DNA from: CAZOKN01 sp964580525
GTDB lineage: Bacteria; Pseudomonadota; Alphaproteobacteria; Rickettsiales; UBA6187
DNA length: 40,771 bases
NCBI GenBank assembly: GCA_964580525.1
Contig: CAZOKN010000012.1
Coordinates: 1 to 40,771, forward strand
Direction: 5' to 3'
In this document: in pieces, positions 8,615 through 16,683 of the stretch
Numbering within the stretch: position 1 is the first letter of the stretch
How the letters are laid out: each line of letters opens with the position of its first letter
Made by a program: the position numbers and the translations under genes
Notes under the pieces: model-generated
The model's input: the letters and a program-made list of their open reading frames with translations, nothing else
Told to the model about the DNA's origin: nothing
Database searches by the model: none

Positions 8615-9232
8615 TTAAATCGATTCTTTCAAAGTTAAAATAACTCTTTGCAGGTGATTAACACGCACATCGCCAGGATGAATTGGATCGCCACATTTGA
8701 CAACAATTTTGCCGCGAAAGCCTTTTGGTATCCAGCGGAATTTTGATTTTCTATATTTGCGGCTGAACATACTGTTCCACAAACCTTTGATAGCGATTGG
8801 ATAAATAGGCACTGGGTCGCGCTCAATAATCCATTCTATACCTGGTTTGAAACGACCGAGATTTCCTGTGTATGTCAATTGGCCTTCCGGAAAAATTCCG
8901 ACAGCATCGCCAGCTTCCAAGCCTTTTGATATTTCATTCAAAGCTTGCTCAACACTTTCCTTTTTGGCAAGGATGGGAATGGCTTTTGTGAAGCTCATAA
9001 AATAATTAACGCCGGGAAGGTTATAAATATACTGGTCAATCATGAAGCGAATATTGCGCTTGCAGCCAACTTGCATCACAAGTCCATCAACATAAGAAAC
9101 GTGATTGGCAATGATTATTATAGGGCCTGTCTTGGGGATTTTGTCGAAATCGATATATTCTATGTTATAGAATGTCCTGGTTAGGACCTTCGCAAGAAAA
9201 CGATATATAGGTTCAGGACTAAACTTTTTCAA
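8615..9232 (-). CDS. plsC: 1-acyl-sn-glycerol-3-phosphate acyltransferase family protein
   Basis: LPLAT/PlsC-type acyltransferase transferring an acyl chain to lysophosphatidic acid or a related lysolipid, at the inner face of the cytoplasmic membrane. Catalytic motif I NHVSYVD (His44, Asp49), motif III GIFPEGQLT (residues 112-120) and motif IV PIYPIAIKG (about 137-145) are present in the right order. The 205-residue length is slightly short for PlsC, and there is no long N-terminal anchor. The precise acceptor is uncertain, so the symbol stands for the family. Single gene; no clear Shine-Dalgarno was picked out. Confidence 0.85.
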   Translation of the reverse strand: MKKFSPEPIYRFLAKVLTRTFYNIEYIDFDKIPKTGPIIIIANHVSYVDGLVMQVGCKRNIRFMIDQYIYNLPGVNYFMSFTKAIPILAKKESVEQALNEISKGLEAGDAVGIFPEGQLTYTGNLGRFKPGIEWIIERDPVPIYPIAIKGLWNSMFSRKYRKSKFRWIPKGFRGKIVVKCGDPIHPGDVRVNHLQRVILTLKESI

Positions 9233-9395
9233 GCTGGTTTCCAGATAAAATTACTATACAATAATACGAATCTACATTGATATTATTATAAGTAAAAATA
9301 AAAATTAATAAAAAGTGAAATTTTATATTTTTATGGGTTGATATTTTGAAAACAAATCTTTATAAGAATGCCCTATTCGAATTTGCATTCGTTTT

Positions 9396-9471
9396 GCCGG
9401 CTTAGCTCAATTGGTAGAGCAACTGATTTGTAATCAGTAGGTTGAGGGTTCAAGTCCTTTAGCCGGCACCA
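9396..9471 (+). tRNA. tRNA-Thr (anticodon UGU)
   Basis: Cloverleaf: acceptor GCCGGCT (9396-9402) pairs with AGCCGGC (9461-9467), followed by A and an encoded CCA (9469-9471). D-arm AGCTCAATTGGTAGAGC, anticodon stem CTGAT/ATCAG with loop TTTGTAA (anticodon TGT), and T-arm GGGTTCAAGTCC are all present. It is followed immediately by a GC-rich palindromic tail and a GIY-YIG gene. Confidence 0.97.
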
Positions 9472-9589
9472 GCCTACGCTCTTCGAGCTTCGGCTGGCTT
9501 ACGCCAGTAAGGCAGAGGAAGCGAGATTAGAGCGGAGGTCTGCGCTACGAAGCTTGAAGCGGAGCGAAAGCGAAGGAGGGCTTCTAAGG
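9472..9589 (+). repeat. tRNA-abutting palindromic tail, copy 1
   Basis: GC-rich segment starting at the tRNA CCA, made of nested hairpins. CCTACGCTCT pairs with AGAGCGGAGG, CTGGCTTACGCCAG is a compact hairpin, and GCGCTACGAAGC/GAAGCGGAGCG forms a third. It ends with GGAGGG, a Shine-Dalgarno for the GIY-YIG gene. The same architecture, including the short spacing to ATGTATWAT, recurs after tRNA-Leu at 30210-30311. It could act as a terminator or processing signal and as part of a mobile cassette. Confidence 0.8.
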
Positions 9590-9832
9590 ATGTATTATGT
9601 TTACTTGCTTCGCAGCATAAATTTTCCTGATCAAGTATATAAAGGGTTTACCAAGGATCTAAAAACTCGTTTTAAAAACCATAACTTAGGTAAATCCAAA
9701 CACACATCTAAATATGCCCCTTGGGAAATCGTAAGTTATCATGCTTTTGCGAATGAACAAAAAGCCAGAGAATTTGAGTATTATTTAAAAACAGGATCAG
9801 GTAAAGCCTTCGCCAACAAGAGATTTTGGTAG
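9590..9832 (+). CDS. GIY-YIG nuclease-domain protein
   Basis: Small single-domain GIY-YIG protein of 80 residues, like the UPF0213/YhbQ-type family. The start MYYVYLLRS gives the first motif in the YVYLL form, VYKGFT is the YIG-type half, and FKNHNLGKSKHTSKYAPWEI with FEYYLKTGSGKAF is the usual remainder. I chose ATG 9590 because GGAGGG (9575-9580) lies 9 nt upstream; the 12-codon upstream extension (from 9554) translates the palindromic tail. The family is presumed to bind or cut nucleic acid. A decayed paralogue lies at 30312-31596, also next to a tRNA, which suggests that the tail plus gene is one transferable unit. Confidence 0.88.
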   Translation: MYYVYLLRSINFPDQVYKGFTKDLKTRFKNHNLGKSKHTSKYAPWEIVSYHAFANEQKAREFEYYLKTGSGKAFANKRFW

Positions 9833-9874
9833 TGATATTTACAGTAGTTATTAGAAAATTTAGGAGTATTAAAA

Positions 9875-10156
9875 ATGAGTTTTTCCCCATTACTTGCTAT
9901 TTTCTTTACAGTTTTCTTTGCCGAACTTGGTGATAAAACCCAGCTTGCTACTGTCTTGTTTGCCACTGAAGGTCAGCGTAGCCCTTGGTTTGTATTTGCT
10001 GCTGCATCGCTAGCTTTAGTTGCATCGACTGCTATGGCTGTGTTACTTGGCACTTATGCGGCAAAATATATGGAAATGGTTCCACTTAAGCTCATCGCCG
10101 GCATTGGTTTTATCGCTATTGGAAGCTGGACTATATTCGAGCATTTTAAGAGTTAA
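9875..10156 (+). CDS. Gdt1/TMEM165 family (UPF0016) membrane protein
   Basis: Small inner-membrane protein of 93 residues with about three hydrophobic helices. The first helix holds the family signature ELGDKTQLA (residues 17-25; E-x-G-D-[KR]-[TS]). Family members are cation transporters, with calcium and manganese proposed in characterised homologues. Many family members contain two copies of this unit; this protein has one and would need to pair with another copy. No second copy is seen next to it. TAGGAG lies 8 nt before the ATG. Confidence 0.85.
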   Translation: MSFSPLLAIFFTVFFAELGDKTQLATVLFATEGQRSPWFVFAAASLALVASTAMAVLLGTYAAKYMEMVPLKLIAGIGFIAIGSWTIFEHFKS

Positions 10157-10271
10157 ACATCTTATCAATTTATGTCTTGTAATTTATTCGGTTTTTATAT
10201 ATAAGCCGCTGAGTTGTCCTTTTTGCTTCTACATGATGTAGAGTTTATAATATCAGAGAGTGTGGATTTTA

Positions 10272-11096
10272 ATGTTGCGTAATATATTTGTGCGCCTGGT
10301 GATTTTGGTTGGTACATTTGTTTTGCTTTGTAAGCCATTGCTTGCTGACGAGCATGCTAAAAAATTGCCTATTTTAGTATATCACCAAATCAGTGTTCCT
10401 GGCGATGGGTTGGAGGATGGTGAACTTACTACCCCGTTAGCAAAATTTATCCAGGAAATGCAGTATCTCCATGATCATGGTTACACAACCCTAAATATGG
10501 ACGAGGTTGTTCAATTTATCAAAGGTAAGTCTTTTCCAGAAAAGGTGGTGGCTATTCATTTTGATGATGGTTGGAAAACATCAAAACATGCATTGCCTGT
10601 GCTTGAGAAATTCGGATTTAAAGCTACTTTTTGGATAATAGCTGATGTTGACGATAAAGATTTAGGTGATACCCATATGAAGTGGGATGAAATTTTAGAA
10701 TTAGCAAAAAAGCCATATATAGAAATTCAATCGCATACCATGACACATCCTTGGAAAGAGCGCGACACTCTTGTCGAGTGGGTGGAGGATAAAACTCCCG
10801 GCAGAAATAAAAATGATGCTGAATGGGAATTAAATGAATCTAAGCGTTTATTAGAAGAAAAGCTTGGCAAGCCGGTTTCGTATCTGGCATGGCCTGCTGG
10901 CTATTATAATAAAACTCTCGTAACAATGGCAAAAAAAGCTGGATATAAGGCTTTATTAACTATTGATTCTGGCTTTAACCATCCTGGTGATAGGCTTATG
11001 TATCTTAAGCGCGATATGGTTGATGGTAGATGCGGCTTAGATGTATTTCAAAATATTCTGCAAGAGGGAGTTAATAAAAATTGCTGTCCTGAATAA
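10272..11096 (+). CDS. Secreted polysaccharide deacetylase (NodB-like)
   Basis: Carbohydrate esterase 4 family; removes N-acetyl groups from a polysaccharide such as peptidoglycan or chitin-like glycan outside the membrane. An N-terminal signal sequence (LRNIFVRLVILVGTFVLLC, ending near LLADEH) is followed by LPILVYHQI. Motif 1 HFDDGWKTS carries the catalytic Asp and metal Asp, motif 2 is SHTMTHP, and a later LAWPAGYY corresponds to the RxPxG-type region. The ATG at 10272 is preferred to the in-frame GTG 12 nt upstream, but both are possible. It lies 33 nt before the phytase-like gene, and both look exported, so they may be co-expressed. The exact substrate is unknown. Confidence 0.88.
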   Translation: MLRNIFVRLVILVGTFVLLCKPLLADEHAKKLPILVYHQISVPGDGLEDGELTTPLAKFIQEMQYLHDHGYTTLNMDEVVQFIKGKSFPEKVVAIHFDDGWKTSKHALPVLEKFGFKATFWIIADVDDKDLGDTHMKWDEILELAKKPYIEIQSHTMTHPWKERDTLVEWVEDKTPGRNKNDAEWELNESKRLLEEKLGKPVSYLAWPAGYYNKTLVTMAKKAGYKALLTIDSGFNHPGDRLMYLKRDMVDGRCGLDVFQNILQEGVNKNCCPE

Positions 11097-11129
11097 AGAC
11101 TCCACAAATAAATAGCTTAAGGATATAAC

Positions 11130-12077
11130 TTGCAAGACTCGAAGAAAATTTTATTAAAAATAGTTTTGGTTATTATGTCTATTACAGCTATTGTGTGCGC
11201 AGAAGATTATTATCTATCAGGTCAAAAAAATATGGCACAGCCACTTCTGGTTCTCGATACAAAAACTAATGACCAACTGCCGAGAAATTTTCGTACCATG
11301 CATGATAAATTTGATAGCTCAGTTTCCAAAGCGGGGCTGGATAGACTTCATGTTTCAGGCAGCGCCGCCTTTTCTGTTTCACAATTGGAAAAAGTTAAAG
11401 AACATCTGAAAGAAAAAAAGATAATTGTTGTGGATTTACGCCAGGAATCGCATGGCTATGTTAATGGCGAATCTGTTAGTTGGTATGCCGATGCTAATGC
11501 GGCAAACAGAGATAAAACATATGAGCAAATTCTTGATGATGAAAAAAATAAGCTGGCTAAGATTTTATCGTTAAAGAATAAGTCTGTGCTAGAAGTTGCT
11601 GATGTTAAAGAGAAATCTGAAGGTGTTATAAGAAGGTCTGTGCCTGTTGCTTTTACAGTGCAGACTGCTCAGAGCGAAGAAGAGGTCGTTAGAGCTCTTG
11701 GCATGGATTATAAAAGATTTACCGTGCGCGATCATACAAGACCATCTGATGAGCAGGTGGATGAATATGTTAAATTGATACGTGATTTAACTTCTGATGA
11801 GTGGATACACGCGCATTGCCGGGCAGGGAAGGGGCGCACCACGACGTTTATTGCCATATATGATATGATGAAAAATGCCAAAACTGTGGGTCTGGAAGAT
11901 ATACTGAAGAGACAGTATGATATTGGCGGTTCTGACCTTATGAATGGTGACGGTGAAGCCTTTAAACAAAAAGATTCTGACGAGCGTGCGGCTTTTATCA
12001 AGAAATTCTACCAATATGCTAAGGAAAATAACGATGGCTTCAAAACTCTATGGAGCCAATGGCTTTCCGGGCAATAA
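11130..12077 (+). CDS. Secreted PTP-like phytase family phosphatase
   Basis: Cysteine phosphatase of the PTP-like phytase (inositol hexakisphosphate phosphatase) family. The 315-residue protein starts at TTG with AAGGAT 5 nt upstream, and opens with a signal peptide (KKILLKIVLVIMSITAIVCA). The family-specific segments are present in order: HVSGSAAFSV (74-83), VDLRQESHGYVNG (101-113) with SWYADANAAN following, RDHTRP (200-205) with the presumed general acid Asp201, and the P-loop HCRAGKGRTTTF with Cys230 and Arg236. DMMKNA follows, as is typical. Known members dephosphorylate phytate or other inositol phosphates; some pathogens secrete them. It precedes a clear terminator. The substrate here is inferred. 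Confidence 0.9.
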   Translation: MQDSKKILLKIVLVIMSITAIVCAEDYYLSGQKNMAQPLLVLDTKTNDQLPRNFRTMHDKFDSSVSKAGLDRLHVSGSAAFSVSQLEKVKEHLKEKKIIVVDLRQESHGYVNGESVSWYADANAANRDKTYEQILDDEKNKLAKILSLKNKSVLEVADVKEKSEGVIRRSVPVAFTVQTAQSEEEVVRALGMDYKRFTVRDHTRPSDEQVDEYVKLIRDLTSDEWIHAHCRAGKGRTTTFIAIYDMMKNAKTVGLEDILKRQYDIGGSDLMNGDGEAFKQKDSDERAAFIKKFYQYAKENNDGFKTLWSQWLSGQ

Positions 12078-12082
12078 AAAAA

Positions 12083-12114
12083 CCCTGGAACCTACATGTA
12101 TTTCCAGGGCTTTA
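12083..12114 (+). terminator. Hairpin after the phytase-like gene
   Basis: CCCTGGAA (12083-12090) pairs with TTCCAGGG (12102-12109) around a loop of 11 nt and is followed by CTTTA. It lies 6 nt after the stop of the phytase-like gene. The T-run is short, so this is a moderate terminator call. The following 170 nt (to 12287) hold no gene; CTACATG occurs three times, at 12091, 12136 and 12151. Confidence 0.65.
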
Positions 12115-12287
12115 AGTCTTTAGGATTCTTTTTAGTCTACATGACTCCCGGCCTACATGGCCCAAAACTAATGACCGATTCCAGGAAGAGAGAATCAATA
12201 ATATAAATTTAGCACCTTTTAGTTAACAAAAGGTTAATATAAGCAACTTTTTGGATAATGTGCGGCCAAAAGGCTATTTTTCAATAT

Positions 12288-13844
12288 TTAAACAGCTTCT
12301 ACACTACAGTTCACTTCCTCAACGGCCACGCTTTCCCAGGGAATTAGAACGGTGATAGCCACTTTGTCGGCGGCGATGGAGGTTATGATTGAGCAGTTAT
12401 TAAGCTCCGAAAGGAAATTTAATATGTGCAATTTGCCGCGGGCGAGCATGTTGTTGAAATCAACGATTAGTTTATTGCCCGAATCAGTAATGTTTTCAGA
12501 GTTCTTTAATATATCGAGCAGCTTGGAAAGTTTCAGGTTATTAAAGTTATCATTGATATATTTACGGTTATCGCCTTCCTTTTGAAGTTCGACATATAGA
12601 CGTAGCGAATTTTGGTTGCACTGCATCTTTGAAGAATCTAATTTTATACTATAAGTATTGCCGTTATTATGCTGTAAACTAATGATAAATAGCGCAAATA
12701 TATTCTCTAAAAATAAGTTTATCATGTTATAGCAAAACAACGTTTCTGATACGTCGGAAGTGTTTTTTACAAATTTTATATTTTTATTATCATCGAGATA
12801 TTCGGCGTGGAGTTTGCTGATAACATCGTCAATTTTTGATGATTTTTTTGCCTCGCCATAAATTTCCATCTGGATTTTATATAAATCCATAACTTTATTT
12901 ACTGCCGAATATAGCTCAACATCTGCCGAGCAGACATCATTAAAATATTCGATGTAAACCGGGTTAACCGGACCGAAAACTTGCTTTTCCAACATCACGC
13001 GGAAACTATTTGCAGCGTTGAAAGGATTTTTAAATTCTTTATTGATATATTCTTTTACCAATAATGATTGCTTAGAAAATACTTCCATCTTTTGCGATTT
13101 TTCAAAAAAGTCTTTATTCTTACTTTCGCGCTCTTCCAGAATTTTATTAAATTTATCAATGATGCCGCCCAACTCGTCAGCGTATAATTTTTTCACCCGC
13201 GCAGAATAATCGCCCAGCTCGGTGATTGAATTTGCATCCTCAAGAAATTTTATTATCGGGCGATGAATTACTCTCTGTAGTTTTACTGCAAGCGTGTAAG
13301 AAATTAATACGATGGAGCAAATAATTATCAGCATTGATATAAGCATATAATGCTCATATTCCTGAATGCCCTTCAAATCAGATTCTATATAAATCTTGCC
13401 AATAATTTTTCCTTTTTTAATTACCTCATGCATGATGATTAAACTATTGCTGGTGAAACCTTTCATCTGGCCTTTTGGAAAAGGGCAGGCGCCAGGCTTT
13501 AGTTTGTTCCTGCTATAAATGGCAAAAATTTCGCCACTATCTTTATAAATACAAGCAACATTTATATTGGTGTTGGCGCTGAAAATAGAAAAATCAACAT
13601 TTACAGATTTAAATTCGTCAAACAAAAGTGCGGCAGCATTTCTTTCACCCAAAGCCGATGCAAATAATTCAATATCGGCTTTCATATTATTTTTCATTCT
13701 GTAAATACCTGATGATATAAACGCAGTGGTTGCGATGCACACTGACACAATTGAGGCCAGCATGATTATCAGAATCAGCTTGTTCCTTATGGAGAGCTGA
13801 TGCAGCGAATTTAACATTTTTTCTTTTAACCTTCTAATAGACAT
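12288..13844 (-). CDS. CHASE8-HAMP membrane protein with degenerate histidine-kinase core
   Basis: Inner-membrane sensor of 518 residues. TM1 is about residues 20-45. A periplasmic domain (50-160) contains ELFASALGERNAAALLFDE, typical of CHASE8 as in YfiN. TM2 is about 167-187 and a HAMP domain about 190-240. The next part aligns by eye with a HisKA domain (EYINKEFKNPFNAANSFRVM, then FGPVNPVYIEY), but the phospho-accepting histidine is replaced by Lys269. The C-terminal half has no recognisable N or G boxes of an ATPase. It should therefore not autophosphorylate, and may signal by conformation or partner binding. Its ATG, with GGAGG 9 nt upstream, overlaps the end of yfiR by 11 nt, which suggests coupled translation. 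Confidence 0.85.
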   Translation of the reverse strand: MSIRRLKEKMLNSLHQLSIRNKLILIIMLASIVSVCIATTAFISSGIYRMKNNMKADIELFASALGERNAAALLFDEFKSVNVDFSIFSANTNINVACIYKDSGEIFAIYSRNKLKPGACPFPKGQMKGFTSNSLIIMHEVIKKGKIIGKIYIESDLKGIQEYEHYMLISMLIIICSIVLISYTLAVKLQRVIHRPIIKFLEDANSITELGDYSARVKKLYADELGGIIDKFNKILEERESKNKDFFEKSQKMEVFSKQSLLVKEYINKEFKNPFNAANSFRVMLEKQVFGPVNPVYIEYFNDVCSADVELYSAVNKVMDLYKIQMEIYGEAKKSSKIDDVISKLHAEYLDDNKNIKFVKNTSDVSETLFCYNMINLFLENIFALFIISLQHNNGNTYSIKLDSSKMQCNQNSLRLYVELQKEGDNRKYINDNFNNLKLSKLLDILKNSENITDSGNKLIVDFNNMLARGKLHILNFLSELNNCSIITSIAADKVAITVLIPWESVAVEEVNCSVEAV

Positions 13845-14367
13845 GAAGGGCTACCTCCAATAAATTTGGATCGATTTTAAAATTAGCTTTTTCCAAAGCT
13901 TTTAAATTTATTTCAATCTGTATAGTGCTATTGAAATTTGTGAGGCCTATCATGCCGCCATTTTTAGCGAACTGTTGAATGTCACTGACAACCAAGAGAG
14001 GTTGTGATTGATAAGGCGCAATTATTTTTTTGAAATTTGCTTTATAATTCTGGCTTAAAAATAAAATATTACAGTTGCCAGTTTTTATTTTTTCCTCAGA
14101 GGTTTTTATAATTTTTATTTTTTTGCCCTCGACTTCGCGTGATTCAAGATTTTTTTGAAAGGGTAAAAAAACTTCATCATCCAACACGCAGATATTTAAA
14201 TTTTCGGAAGTTTGGGATGTTTTGAAATCGACAAAAAATAAAATTTTATAAAGAAGCGCGGCTTTTATGTCGGTGTCTTTGTAGTTGGTGGCATGAGAAG
14301 TTTGAGCACTAATTAGACATAATAAAACTGAAAGGATTTTTATTTTTTGTAGTGCGTTCTTTGTCAT
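13834..14367 (-). CDS. YfiR family (DUF4154) periplasmic protein
   Basis: YfiR-like periplasmic protein; in Pseudomonas YfiR inhibits the CHASE8 diguanylate cyclase YfiN. From ATG 14367 it is 177 residues with a signal peptide (KNALQKIKILSVLLCLISAQ, cleavage after SHA). The DUF4154 pattern follows: IKAALLYKILFFVDF, then LNICVLDDEVFLPF, NILFLSQ, LLVVSDIQQFAKNGGMIGL and EINLKALEKANFKIDPNLL. The frame stays open back to an ATG at 14511 inside the TonB-receptor gene (GGAAGG upstream). That longer form would translate the palindromic repeat at 14363-14469. The ATG at 14367 is itself the end of the repeat and has no well-spaced Shine-Dalgarno, so the true start is unresolved. Confidence 0.85.
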   Translation of the reverse strand: MTKNALQKIKILSVLLCLISAQTSHATNYKDTDIKAALLYKILFFVDFKTSQTSENLNICVLDDEVFLPFQKNLESREVEGKKIKIIKTSEEKIKTGNCNILFLSQNYKANFKKIIAPYQSQPLLVVSDIQQFAKNGGMIGLTNFNSTIQIEINLKALEKANFKIDPNLLEVALHVY

Positions 14368-14469
14368 TCCCGCGAAGGCGGGAATCCAGTGTTTTAAGAA
14401 ATAATTTCTAATAAAAGAAATAAGATATTTTTTGTTTAAACAGTAGATTCCCGCCTTCGCGGGAATGAC
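14363..14469. repeat. 107-bp palindromic repeat (GTCATTCCCGC type), fused to yfiR
   Basis: The ends are GTCATTCCCGCGAAGGCGGG and its inverse near 14450-14469. The centre contains GATATTTTTTGTTTAAACAG. A second full copy lies at 17704-17808 and a right half at 20832-20877. The element stays in one open frame with yfiR on the minus strand and would encode a VIPAKAGIY...WIPAFAGMT peptide, in the manner of Rickettsia palindromic elements. Confidence 0.85.
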
Positions 14470-14498
14470 AGATATTAGACTTAAGATAGTTATAAAAA

Positions 14499-16496
14499 CT
14501 AATACCGCCATGCAACCTTCCCAAACACACTTCTGCCAACTTCGGTTGCCGAAGAAAATAAAGCGCCGGTAAATTCAGGATGGCTTTCATCAAAAAGATT
14601 TTGGCCGATTAGAGAGATTTCCATATTGTCAGATGTTAGCCAGGCAATGCGAGTATCAAAACGTGTGTAGCCAGGAATTCTTCTGGTTGATAAATTATCG
14701 ACATAATATAGCGTGTTATCGAATTGGAAATGTTTGCCAATGTTATAACGTGATGCAAAGGTGAAACGGTTTTTCGGAGAATTGCCTTCCATTGTTTGCA
14801 AGGATGTATCTGTGCTGCCAGCGTCTAAATGCAAATCGAGCGTGAAAAAAGTGTAGCCAGCAGTTAAGCGCCAATTTTTTGCAACATCATAATTGGCAGA
14901 AGTTTCAATACCATATGATTCGCCATAGCCTTTATTTTGAAGAGGAAAAGACATGGCTGTTGTTGTAGTTGGGAATATTGCTCCACGCTCTGCAGTGCGC
15001 AAATTTTTATAGTCATTAAAAAATCCGGTGATGTCGAATAAAAGATTATTTTGCGGTCTTATTCTATAGCCAATTTCGTAAGCAACCACTTCTTCTGATT
15101 CCAAATCATCATTGCCATGCCAAACATAATAACCGCTAGGTACTGCCTTTCTTGAACCAACTACTAAATCTATATCTTCTTCGGAACGGCTTGGCATTCT
15201 CACAGCACGTGATACTGCGCTCCAAATAGTTTGCTTATCATCAACGCTCCATTCCAGTTTGGCGCTGGGTTCATATTCAAAACCGGTGAAAGTATTAACT
15301 TCAAATTTCGAACCAAGAGTCAGGAACAATGTATCTGGAAGGAGAGATATTTTATCCTGCAAAAATATATTTTGAATATTGTAGTATTTATGGTCGTTCT
15401 GATAATTAAAATAAACACTGCCATCGCTGCGTTCCATGTTATAGCGGCTGCCGCCACCCCAAACTATCTGGTTGATGTCGTTAGGTTTAAACGAATGTTG
15501 GAAATCAAAATCGAAAGTCTGCACAAGAACGCTTTGCACTATATAATCGCGGCGGGCATTGTCGTAATAAAATTTAACTTGTAAATCAGAATCTTTATCA
15601 AGATTTTTATTCCATGTTGTAGTGATATTGCCGCCGCCAACATCGCCGCCTTCAGCATCTTGAATGCTTTGGCTATATGGCGCTGTTAGAGTTGGGTAGG
15701 TTGCGATGCGGCCTTTATTTTCATTGCCTTCATATATATCGCCTTGCACAGTGATAGAATCGCTTGGCGATTTTTGCACGTCAACGCGGAAGCCACTACG
15801 ATTCATAAACCAGCCATCATTGGCACTGGCGCCATTGGCTTGCTCTGTGTCATCAACCTTCAGGAATTTTGCATAGCTGCGATAAGAAATGGAATCGCCG
15901 ATGCTGCCACCATAGCGGCCTTCTGTTATATTCTGAACATTATTGCCAACGCCGCTGGAAATATATGTGCCTTGCGTATCTTTAGTGTGTTTTGTAATTA
16001 TATTAATCACACCATTGACGGCATTTGCGCCCCATAGTGCTGCACCTGGCCCGCGGATTACTTCAATGCGTTCGATGTCATCTAATATAGTATCTTGCAC
16101 ATCCCAATAAACACCGGAAAAATGCGGAGTGTAAACACTGCGGCCATCAATTAAAACCAGCAATTTATTAGAGAGTTGATCTGTAAAGCCGCGTGCGGAT
16201 ATTGCCCATTTGTTGGCGCTGATCTCTGCAACGTCAACACCGGGAACTTGACGCAATAATTCAGGTATAGAAGTTGCACCCGAACGTTGGATCTCTTCAG
16301 AAGTTATAACAAAAACCGAAGCCGGTGAGCGAAACGATTCTTCAGAAACCTTTGATACAGAAGTTATTTTTACTTTTGTCAGCTCGTCGAGTGATTTATC
16401 AAACAGGTCAGACTGTGCTTCTGCAGCAGCAACAGTGGAGGACGAAAAAACCGCTAATAGCAACGCTAATGGCGTGATATACCTTATCTTAAACAT
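14499..16496 (-). CDS. TonB-dependent receptor
   Basis: Outer-membrane active transporter, or signal-transducing receptor, of 665 residues. It has a signal peptide (to about residue 24, AAAEA) and a TonB-box-like segment (LDELTKVKITSVSKVSEE, about 36-53). The plug follows: SPASVFVITSEEIQRSGA, ELLRQVPGV, VLIDGRSVYTPHFSGVYWD, then RIEVIRGPGAALWGANAVNG and VINIITK. A beta-barrel of alternating aromatic strands follows, ending in GKVAWRY with a C-terminal aromatic. The length is usual. The ligand cannot be read from sequence. The gene overlaps the long form of yfiR, and with the next gene makes a receptor / YfiR / CHASE8 unit, so it may feed a ligand-responsive signal path as well as transport. 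Confidence 0.92.
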   Translation of the reverse strand: MFKIRYITPLALLLAVFSSSTVAAAEAQSDLFDKSLDELTKVKITSVSKVSEESFRSPASVFVITSEEIQRSGATSIPELLRQVPGVDVAEISANKWAISARGFTDQLSNKLLVLIDGRSVYTPHFSGVYWDVQDTILDDIERIEVIRGPGAALWGANAVNGVINIITKHTKDTQGTYISSGVGNNVQNITEGRYGGSIGDSISYRSYAKFLKVDDTEQANGASANDGWFMNRSGFRVDVQKSPSDSITVQGDIYEGNENKGRIATYPTLTAPYSQSIQDAEGGDVGGGNITTTWNKNLDKDSDLQVKFYYDNARRDYIVQSVLVQTFDFDFQHSFKPNDINQIVWGGGSRYNMERSDGSVYFNYQNDHKYYNIQNIFLQDKISLLPDTLFLTLGSKFEVNTFTGFEYEPSAKLEWSVDDKQTIWSAVSRAVRMPSRSEEDIDLVVGSRKAVPSGYYVWHGNDDLESEEVVAYEIGYRIRPQNNLLFDITGFFNDYKNLRTAERGAIFPTTTTAMSFPLQNKGYGESYGIETSANYDVAKNWRLTAGYTFFTLDLHLDAGSTDTSLQTMEGNSPKNRFTFASRYNIGKHFQFDNTLYYVDNLSTRRIPGYTRFDTRIAWLTSDNMEISLIGQNLFDESHPEFTGALFSSATEVGRSVFGKVAWRY

Positions 16497-16529
16497 ATGC
16501 TCCCGAGCATTGGAGTTACTTCGTGTAAC
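16497..16529 (-). promoter_or_regulatory. Two small hairpins covering the TonB-receptor ribosome site
   Basis: Read on the minus strand, GTTAC-ACGAA-GTAAC (16515-16529) is followed by ATGCTCGGGAGCAT (16497-16510), directly before the ATG. The second palindrome contains the GGGAG Shine-Dalgarno, so pairing could hide it. No known riboswitch was recognised in the wider 187-nt leader, which also holds a GGCTTTAAGCC hairpin (16643-16653). Confidence 0.4.
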
Positions 16530-16683
16530 TTATTGGTGAAAGTAGTTAACTGATAAATTTCCTTACTTCAAGAGGAATTAAGAGTTTTTAATGTAGTAGA
16601 TGAAGTAGGGTGAAAAAAGCTTATCACCGACGCCATAATTTATCGGAGGCTTAAAGCCATATAAAAGAGATTATAATCTGGGG

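Noticed and set aside
10229..10241. Palindrome CTACATGATGTAG before the deacetylase gene
   Set aside because: Short, single, and no T-run or second copy; too little to call an operator.
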